Shown here piece after piece: positions 55,437 through 64,000 of a stretch of DNA of 64,000 bases. Both the position numbers and the translations under genes were made by a program. The notes beneath the pieces are model-generated. The model did not search any database. It had not been told where the DNA came from and saw only the letters and a program-made list of their open reading frames with translations. The stretch spans positions 1 through 64,000 of the forward strand of contig JANSLP010000051.1 in the NCBI GenBank assembly GCA_029298735.1, in the 5' to 3' direction. Source of the DNA: Ophiostoma sp. CBS 140.51 (Eukaryota; Ascomycota; Sordariomycetes; Ophiostomatales; Ophiostomataceae). Position 1 is the first letter of the stretch. Every line of letters starts with the position of its first letter.

Positions 55437-55941
55437 CTATATTTTGTGCTGCGACACGCTTGTGTCATGACAAACCACGCGTCCGTTTCGCACGATTCCA
55501 GACTTGGATACATCACGAGAACCGGTAATACTGCCTAACTTCCATATGAGAGACTCATTTTGGGGCACAAAATATTGTCGCGCGCTCGACGCCCGCATAT
55601 ATTGTTCCAGGGCGCCGAAGAAGCACAGTATCTCTCCGACGGCAACAATTGTGATTGCACCGACAATCGTATGACAGTCTTTGTAGTTTGTGTCTCTCGT
55701 TTCGTCTCCTGGTGTCTGGGCGTCGTAGCGTCCCATCTTCAAGATATAGGCGTCGTAGACCGGACACTAAGATCGTCTCCGAACAGCTTTTGAATCCCGT
55801 GTTTGGATCATCTGAATCCTGGCCGTCACTCGGAGTCTCGAGAAGGCAAGATGGCCGTATTCATGCTTTTTGAGTGGACAATTTTGTCTAGGTTACTTCG
55901 TCGTCAGACTCGGCAGCATATCGGTATGGTCTGCGCTCCAT
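55437..55941 (-). pseudogene. Possible relic of a membrane-protein N-terminus
   Basis: On the minus strand an ATG at 55941 opens a coding-like start (MERRPYRYAAESDDE) followed by a GTAACC donor-like site. Further on a second frame reads SDGQDSDDPNTGF and SETILVSG, and a third (to the stop at 55437) holds a hydrophobic helix IVGAITIVAVGEILCFFGAL followed by EQYMRASSARQY. The pieces have the flavour of a fungal transporter N-terminus: an acidic tail, then a first helix. They lie in different frames and the rest of a transporter is missing. It may be a short spliced gene, a decayed copy, or chance. Confidence 0.25.
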
Positions 55942-58754
55942 GGTCGACTATATCGTGGGAAGCCATTCGTATCGACAAGTTTGGCATTGCGTTGTAGTTA
56001 GTTCGTTTGGGATGCAGTCTCCGGTCCCAAAAATCTGTAGGAAATCAATATTAGCATGGAGCTGCAAGTATATGGATAAGTGATAATCTTGGTCGTATTC
56101 TCTGTCAAACACTCACACATTCCGCTCCCCCAGGAGAGCCCAGGAGACGTGATATTCACCAACGCTCTCTCTCATACCCGGGCTATATCACGTCGACATA
56201 TCGAGCTGCCTTGCCAACAAGTTGCTTCGTATAGCAGCTTCGCCCACGGCTCCTCGAGCTCTCCTGCAGCAAGTTTCCACATCCATACCCACGACCAGGC
56301 AGTCTGGGCTCCTCAGGGTTGATATCATATCGTTGTTGATTCCCGCTCAGGCTGCATATCCAAACTTCCATTGTCAGCTCTCTTTGCAGGTCGGACATGT
56401 CCTTCCTCTTTCTTGCCGTGACTGTAACCGCCAGTACCGCTTCTGCTCTCGCTTGGTGTCGGCGTGCCGCATGGCAACATCAGCCTCGCATTTGCACCAT
56501 CGTGTCTCCATGTTCATGCGTTTCCATCACACGTCTGGCCAAGGTTGTCGACTAGCTCTCTGGTCTTTGGGGTCATCTCGATGTGCATGTCGTCTGCGCT
56601 TAGAGTATTGACTACCAAGAACCTGATGCTCGGTTCTATTTTTACGGTCGATGATAGATTAGCCGAATGAAGCAGATTGATCAGCTTGTTCACATCCCTT
56701 TTACGCCCTTCCATGTGCAAGTCTAGTCTGCCTACCTGCCTGCCCGTTTCGCCTCCCCCTTCTTGCATATTCGAATTTCCTTGTTTGCATTGTTCATCAC
56801 ATCTTCGGACATTACAAAAACAGACTCCCCTTCTCGGAATCTCTTCAAGATACCCCAAAACGCCATTTCAAGGCCATCCACACCCCCTCCCTCAAACGCG
56901 CCTCGCAGATGCTCTCCTCCTCCCCGGAGTTTGAGGACCCTAGGCACCTTCCCTCAAGGGAAATGCGGCCGGTCGTGGCTGTCAGCGCTATTAGGAGAGA
57001 AATATTGGGTCACTTTTCCTCTTTTCCCACCCCTCCATCCAGTCCAGTCCAGGGTATTTCACCAAGCAAGGCCTAGCAAGGGCGGACCCGCTGTGGGCAG
57101 GCTAAAAGCAACAAGCGAGCGCTGTAGCATGGGGCACGGGCATTTCCCGACGACAACTCCATGATCCACTGCCACGATGGAGAAAGCTTTCATTTGCTAC
57201 TACGACGTACTCCGTACGTACTCAGTAGATTCACTTGTGCGTCTTTGAGTTTGTCTTGGACGTTTCTTGGAGCTGCTCTTGGGATGTCTTGGCTCTGCAA
57301 GGTCCCCGCATGGCGCCATGACAGTGGATTTTAGAGTGTTAGAATGGGCCTTTGGATGCTCCCTTTTGATTGTGCTATTTGGTCTTCTTTTTGCTATCTT
57401 GACTCGCGTGTTCTTTTGCGAGCATCTCCTGCCTCTTTTGTCGTTTGTTGACAAAACTGGGTGAATATTGGCTGACGGAAATAGTACTACAGATATCGTC
57501 CTTTAAGAATTTGCCTCTAGCATCCACAAAGCGCCCTTTCAACGACATCTAAACATTCGATCTACTCCCAAAAGTGGCAACTTGAGCAACCTTACCGACA
57601 CAATAGCCGGACAAGTCGGCAGGCATCAACTTTCCTGCCTTTTTTCTTTCTGTCCGTTCGTCTGTCTGTCTATCTCTCTATCGATACCCTCGGCTGTCGA
57701 GGTAATGTGGCCCGAGCAACCGCAGGGCCAGCTGTCAACACTGCATGCAGGGCGAGCCTGACACGCGTCCACATCTACTTACTGTCCACGCTTCATGGCT
57801 TCATTTTCCGATGGCGCCATACTCTAAAACGTTATTTTCCCTCCTTTGCTCACAATTTGTTGCCTTCCTGTCTTTAACACCTTCTACAAATACGATAGTG
57901 GCTTAAACGGGGCAACTTTTTCGATTTTGTCGTCCTTGAGTAATTCTCCGTCGTCGTGTCCCTTGTGGACGAACCCAGACCGAAACCTGGCCTCTTCTGG
58001 ACTGGTCTCGTCCTGCATGTGCCAAACAAACAAGACAGCAGCAAAATGGCAATTAGCTCCATTTTCGTGAGCACATCAAAAGTTCACCAAAACCACCCCC
58101 TGGCTGCGGATAAAATACACGATGAACAGACAAAATAAGACAGAAAAACAGCACGACTCCGGGCAGCAAGCCGCCCAGGTTGGGTGGTAGCTACACGTTC
58201 GAAATGCTCAAACGATGAAAATGAAGGCAAGGGAAAACGGCACCGAGGCAATCAGGATTTCAAGATACGACGCTGCTGCATGTCGAGCAACTCGCTAAAG
58301 CTAATGCAGCCCAAATCACGAGAAGCTTGGACATCAAGAAATCCAATTTAATGGGATAAAAAGAGGAAGGACGCATCGGACAAGAAAGAAGGAAAAGGTC
58401 AAAGCTTCCTTCCTACTGTAACCTCTCTGCTCTCTCTGTCGCCTCTGTTGGAACACCCTTATCCACTCCTCAAAATTAGGTCCACCATGGGAATCAAACA
58501 GGAGCGCCAGCAGTCCGACCAAAAAAAATCTCAAAAAACGATCATAGCAAATCACATCCCGTGGATTATCAAAGCATGGCTCCTTCGCCTTGACTCTACG
58601 AAGTAAAGGTGGTAAAAGAGGCTAAAGAGAGCTCGTCCATCCGTCGGCAGTAGACAAGCGGCTGTGCGACTTTCCCAATGCTTGATAGTTCACCCCATCC
58701 TGCAGGCGGCGGCCCACCTCATCCTTTATCACGACCTTATCACCCACTGTAAAT

Positions 58755-58777
58755 ACCGTAAAAACCGTAAAAACCGT
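58755..58777 (+). repeat. Tandem ACCGTAAAA repeat
   Basis: Two perfect 9-bp units plus ACCGT, in non-coding DNA. Confidence 0.8.
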
Positions 58778-61700
58778 CCGGAAAAAAAATGTTGAGCGTC
58801 GTTCGCGTACGAAGTAGGCAGTCGGCGTCAGTTCATGCCGACCAATGGACAGACATACTGGGCTCACACGCTTTTCTTCTTTCTCTCTACCGTTGCAGAC
58901 ATGACAACAAACACGAGGGGCGAGTCAGTCAAGCTTGTGGTTTGCTAGGCCTAGGTTATTCGCAATCGTCTGCCAAGAGGATGCCCCCCTCCTCCCTCTC
59001 CTTCTCCTTCCTCTTTATCGTATCTGTTATCAACTATCTCCAGCTAACTTGCAAGATACCAACGACACATGTAATGAGGGCCTAGTCATGTTGTCTGTTT
59101 TTCGTTTCTCTTACACACGGGCTCACCTTTGTCTCACACTCGTGATCAAAGCATATCATATACTCACCTTCCGAGTACGAACAAACACAGTTGTTGTCAT
59201 AAAAAATATGTATCAGTATCCTCCATTGCATCCATAATGTTGCCGTGTCGCAGTCCGTATTCTGCCGGGTTCGCCTCTATAAAATTCAGATAGGATCAAG
59301 TCATCAGAATGGAATCCTGATAGGTACCTTTCATCCTCCTGCCTAGACCAACCGAGGCCAGCGAGACCCGTCCTGATGGCGGAGCTGTTGGGCGGCCTCC
59401 GGGCGGTGGACCGAATACCGTGGTCTGCTGACATCTGCGCGTTTCGTTCGCATGTCTTGATTTTGATATTGCTTCACCTCACAACGCGGCTTGGCCCTTT
59501 TGCCTCCTCCTCATTTCTCTTGAAAGCTTTCCCCAAACTCGTGTTACCCTTAATCTACTCTTTCAAGCACCAACGGTCAGACCCAAGCATCGTGGACCTG
59601 TCTATTACGTACAGATCAACCTCTCCCCGGACTGCATCGACAAAGAGGGCTCCTCCCCCGCAGAGCGAAGGGGGCAAACAAACAAACAAAAAAGTAAGAA
59701 CCACAAGGCGCGTGCCGCCGTGGGCCGTTGGCAAACCCTCCTTTTTTTGTCTCCTGCTCTTTTTGGTGACAAACGAGGCAAACTGTCTTGTGTTTTGCCT
59801 TCACTTACCCACGTCCACGCCTTCGCGGTGGACCACTCCGGGGCCGTCGTCCGGGGAAAGGACCAAGATCCCACGCGGTCAAGATCGGCTTAAGAAAAAA
59901 GGACGGCCGCCGTCCAGGGACCAAAAAAAGAGGGGACCTCAAACGGAGGAGAGGAACGGGAAGGAGGTCTCAGTGTCTCCAGACTTCAGGCCAATGTATA
60001 TACACATATGAATATAATGGGTGAATGGAGGCATGCAGGGCGCGGGAGGTGTGGCGTGGTAGGTGTATGTTTGCCACATCTTTATTCTTGAAAAGGAAGT
60101 ACAAGGTACCTGCGTTTCTACGCTCCATGTCAACAGAGGGTTGATGGACGACGGACAATTACTGTGGCGGGTTGGTACCGCACTCTGGCACTTGTAAAGC
60201 TGGGAAGAGGGCATCCATCACATAACCTTCTCAACTAGCAGTCTCCTGCCGTGGATGTATTCCGAATACCACCTCGACCGTGCTTCTCGGCTTGCCTTGT
60301 GTGCGGAAATGATGCGTGTTTCCAGGTGATCGATACAAAGTGGTGCAAGACAATCATGTTAGACGGCGACTCCCATAGGATGGCCAAGACTGTCTCCCAA
60401 GACATTCACTTGTTGATGCTCCAATGCGGAATACAGCTTTACACGCGAATATATTTACTTTCACGTCCAAAACTCGTATTCTCAACGAGGACGAGAATGG
60501 TAGTGCTGGGCGCTCGTGTCCTGCTCCCCTTCCCTGGGGGCATCTATCGATCCTGTCGGACTGCGTACCCGCCTGCCGAAACAATGTGGACATGTTTCCC
60601 CTTCTGCAAAGAAGCCCTAAAATCATTCTATTATTCACAGATATTCTACCACGCTTGCACATTTGCGTTGCGTTGCGTGACGTGTTGCAGATGTGTTGAC
60701 AGACCTGCCTGTTTGAGCTTGGTTGACGGAAGGAAATAAGTGCAGCAAGGAATAAGGAAATTGGGAAATAAAGACGACTGAATTAGGGGGAAAACGTCGA
60801 CCTCCAAGAGATTGGAATATAATCTGCCCAAAACGGGCTGGCTCCGTTCTTAGAGACAGAAACGCACACGTTGGACAAGAAAGGGTGGCAGCCATTCCTC
60901 CTTGGCGGGAATTTGTGGGGAGGCGAATGGTGGAAAAGGCAGGAGAAAACGTCGAAAATTGGTCGCCGAAACGGCCACGAAAGATGGGACTAAAATCGAT
61001 ATCAAGCACCATCGAGACTCCACTCCGTCCGGAGCCCAGACGGCTATGGGGTTTGATGGTGGGCTTCTGGGCCTTCCTTCATATACGAAATGGTCCGGTA
61101 AGAGAGAAAACGGGAGGGCAAGATGAAGGCGTTGGAAAAGCTTCGGAAACCCAGGAACCGCCGCTCTCATTCCTCCAACAAGGAAGCGCAAGAAAGGTCT
61201 CACCTACTTTGCTTGTACGTGCCTAGTGCTAGAAAAGGAAGCTCGGAAGCTTCGCTATTCTTGGCACCAAGACCATTTTGTAAAAGACGGACGGACGCGC
61301 AAAGGCACACAAAATAACAAAAATACTCGACTGTTTTAGAAACGCACACAAAATACTTTTGTGGGCGACGTTATTTCCTTTCTGCAACCTGGAAATCTAG
61401 ACGAAAGTAGGAAGACAGCGTGCCCTAGCACATCAGACAATAGTTCTACTTGTATCTAGGAAGTTTTATTGGCTAGCCGCCTGTCAAGTCGAGAAAAAGG
61501 TGTGTGTGCTGGTGCTCGTGTTTGTGTGTGAAAATCGACAAAACAGAGGGGTGGACTGATTGATTCCAAAGAGCCACTTTTGTAACCGAACCCACCCACC
61601 ACAGACTTCAAGATCACAGGCCGTCCAGTCAAATGGTGACCGGGGTGAGCGACCAGATCACCTGACACAAATGTGTGGTGGATGCTCTCGCCCTCGCACC

Positions 61701-63338
61701 TACTTGCACTCGCAAAGCAGACGTCTCACTGGAGACCACAAAATAGAGTATGAAATCGGAAAACGCCAAAAGAAAGTGCTGACAGCAGAACCTCGTATTC
61801 TTTTTTTGACAACAGCCGCCATAAAATCACGAGCAAATAAATGTTTACGATACGTACAGTACAATCTTGATCAAACATTTGCACCGTATGCCTCACGACG
61901 AGTATTTGTAAGTGACTTTTTGCTCACCACGACTCACAAGTACTACGCATATTACACGCGCTTTCAAGCTTTCACGCACGTATGATTTCCCCCGGGGCGG
62001 TATTTTGCTGCATTGAGGCTAGGATATCCCGATTTCCGACCGAGTGGTTAGAGTATGCGTTAATCTATTTGGCCCTGCGTCTTTGTTTCGGGGTTGGTTC
62101 GTGCTTTGCACAACAAGGGCATCTTACGATGTAATGGTAATGAGAGTGTTCCGTAGAAGTGCAGAGGCACAGCTATCTATGGTCGCAGTACGACGTCCCC
62201 GCGCCACGTTCGTGCATGTGCCTTTCGGGAAAGTGCGACTGTCAATGTTCTTCGGCAGGACGGCCAGTTCCGCTCTTGCCTCATGTCTTGACCAGATTTA
62301 CGAGGTTGTGCTCCGGACGCATGCGGAAGGCACGACCGGCGAGTAACACAAATGCAGGAGACATGGCGCTGGGAGCATTGGGGCAGGCACACGCACGACG
62401 TACCCGTAGGCAGGAGCGACTCTTTGCACCGGAGAGACGCGACGTGTCTTACGACAACGACGCTCCTTCTTTCTCATTATGTCTTGCTATTTGAAAACTA
62501 TCACGAGAAAGTTCACTGTAGCGTGTATGGCGTGCTCAGTCGATGTTTTGCTCCTTCCCTATTCACCTTACGCGCCTCTCATATTGACTCCATCTGCCCC
62601 GTCGACTATATTCGCCGTCAGAATGGATTGTACTCTTATGTCAATGCATGGAGTAATATTGACATGTCAAAAGCACAAAACGAAAGTCAACAAACGCAAC
62701 AAAGAAGAAGGCTTGGACCGAGTTGATCGCACACCGTAAGCTCATGCGGCTCCGTTATCAAACAGTCGAGACCATCGCCCATGGCCGACAAGAAAAGATC
62801 TCAAAATGAAGGGACAAACGTTCCGTCGCCACAGATAGGCTGCATCCTTTTCGTTCCTCTTACCAGAAGCAGTGGAATAACAGCAATCACACAAAGGCCC
62901 AGACCTTTTATCGGGGACCTTTTTGCAGAGTCCAGAAAAACAGAAAAACAGAAACGTGACCTCGAACAAACTACGGACTCAAACAGACGATATTGGAGGT
63001 CGTTTTCTCTAGTCGTTCTTTTCCAACGGACAATTTCCGTCAAAGGATAAGGGCGATTAATACGATGCGAGTAGAAAAAAGACTCGAGAGTGTCAGAACG
63101 GAGCCTCAAAGTACCCCGGCCACAGTCCCAAAGAAGGATCCGCTCCGTTTCCCTCCCCCTGGACCAGGACGGTCAGGACGACAGGTGAGCGAGTGGAACG
63201 CAGACAATGGGGTGAAGACAAATGGTAATGCCAAGGTGAGCCTATTGCTCCTTGTTGCGTTGAACTTCCTCTTTCCCACCAAAATTCGTATGCATGCCCC
63301 AGCTAGGAAGGAGGGAGGGAGGCTGTCATTCCCTCTCT

Positions 63339-63359
63339 AAAAAAAAAAAAAAAAAAAAA
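63339..63359 (+). repeat. A21 homopolymer
   Basis: Twenty-one consecutive A preceded by CCCTCTCT. There is no retroelement-like coding sequence upstream, so a poly-A tail of an inserted element is possible but unsupported. Confidence 0.85.
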
Positions 63360-64000
63360 CACCACTCATTTTCTGTCATCTCTCATCGCCTTTTGCTGTC
63401 GCTTTTTGCCAAGACTCTGGCGTACAGAGCACCTGCACCTTCCCTTGTTGCTGTCGTTTTGCCAAGTCTTCTTTGCCAGTTGCCGGGTACCCGAAATAGA
63501 CGCTGCAGCCAAGAAAACGACGGTTGAAGGGTGCGATGGCAGTTGTTCGTTTCTCATAAAATACCGGACAGAATTTTGAGTTGTATGAAAACAGTCACGT
63601 GGAAGAGTGCCTTGCTGTTTTTGCTTTTGCTCTTAGTAGCACGCATCTCGCAATCTAATCATAAACTTTCGTGACCTTCAGCCCTTTTGCTCTTCGTTTT
63701 TCCACCTCGTATTAGTCTACTGGCGATTAAGTCTGGTTTTGTAGTGATTTGTCGTGTCACTGCCGCGTGGGCATCATATTTACCGACCGTATCGTGGACG
63801 TGGACGCGTTTCCCGAGCTTTGGCCGTGGTTCCCCTTGATCAAAAACTGCCAAAGTATGGGCAGTATATGAAGAAGCTTGCTCATTTGCTCATTTTGCTT
63901 GTGTGGTTGCCCTGTTCCTTCTTCTCACCTTCCATTGGGCTTCCATCGCCACCCGCCACTAGAACGGCCGAAACGAAGAAAAGTTTTCGAAGGCGAGAAG

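Larger units (their letters stand above)
54629..64000. other. 9.4-kb gene-poor right end
   Basis: No frame shows convincing family motifs. Frames of 100-210 codons at 59376-60011, 60251-60739, 60885-61226 and 61560-61985 have inconsistent composition and no recognisable domains. There is a possible membrane-protein relic near 55437-55941, a 9-bp tandem repeat at 58755-58777 and an A21 run at 63339-63359. CT-rich sequence at the very end may be the leader of a gene starting beyond the window. Confidence 0.55.

Noticed and set aside
59376..60011. 211-codon plus-strand frame
   Set aside because: Mixed hydrophobic start followed by Lys/Arg/Pro-rich low complexity with no family motif; likely chance in a mixed-composition region.
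60251..60739. 162-codon plus-strand frame rich in Cys
   Set aside because: Opens with an ATG-independent region, has irregular composition and no recognised domain; the Cys spacing fits no known zinc-finger pattern.
62036..62110. tRNA-like stretch CCGAGTGGTTAGAGTATGCG
   Set aside because: Good A-box resemblance, but stems do not form and the B box (GGTTGGTTCG) is poor; at best a decayed copy.

Overview
This window looks like nuclear DNA of a filamentous ascomycete (Pezizomycotina, probably Sordariomycetes). The reasons are intron-poor GC-rich genes, short GT-AG introns (about 55 to 270 bp), long pyrimidine-rich leaders, a KDM4-type JmjN/JmjC/PHD demethylase, a Sok1/TCP11 protein, secreted fungal enzymes and two DHA1-type MFS transporters. 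Gene names rest on motif and family recognition by eye; no search was run. An Ophiostomatales-like fungus is a guess only.

Layout. Positions 1-85 hold the end of one exon of a mitochondrial carrier (YHM2-like) whose next exon is not found. About 8.5 kb without a convincing gene follows; it contains an imperfect long inverted repeat (arms 4251-4380 and 4595-4715). The three-exon KDM4 gene (8629-14296, +) is convergent with a two-exon M1 aminopeptidase (15958-19278, -). Next come an alpha/beta hydrolase (20410-21558, -) and an MFS transporter (22238-23905, -). A divergent promoter region with paired CACGTG boxes leads to a Kv-beta-like aldo-keto reductase (25385-26428, +). After it lie folylpolyglutamate synthase (26995-28713, +), a small two-exon Nif3-insert/PII-like protein (28945-29431, -) and a large Sok1/TCP11 protein (30267-33878, -). 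A small secreted protein (35980-36768, -) and a two-exon secreted GH31 glycosidase (38521-41016, -) complete the left two thirds.

The right part is gene-poor: an amidoligase-like gene (46653-48005, +), an intron-containing tRNA-Ile(AAU) (48658-48751, +), a second MFS transporter (50982-52679, -) and a small unidentified two-exon gene (53998-54628, +). The last 9.4 kb has only a possible relic of a membrane protein near 55.4-55.9 kb and some simple repeats.

The genes do not form an obvious cluster. Housekeeping and regulatory functions (histone demethylation, peptide turnover, folate polyglutamylation, cAMP/PKA-linked signalling) sit beside accessory ones (transport, secreted hydrolase, secreted unknown, amidoligase). 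Three genes (aminopeptidase, folylpolyglutamate synthase, Nif3-insert protein) share a pattern of two in-frame ATGs where the upstream one adds a mitochondrial-type leader, suggesting dual localisation by alternative initiation. I found no convincing new multi-gene system. The best leads are the inverted repeat in the left desert, a recurring 11-bp intergenic word, the orphan amidoligase and the small unidentified gene at 54 kb.
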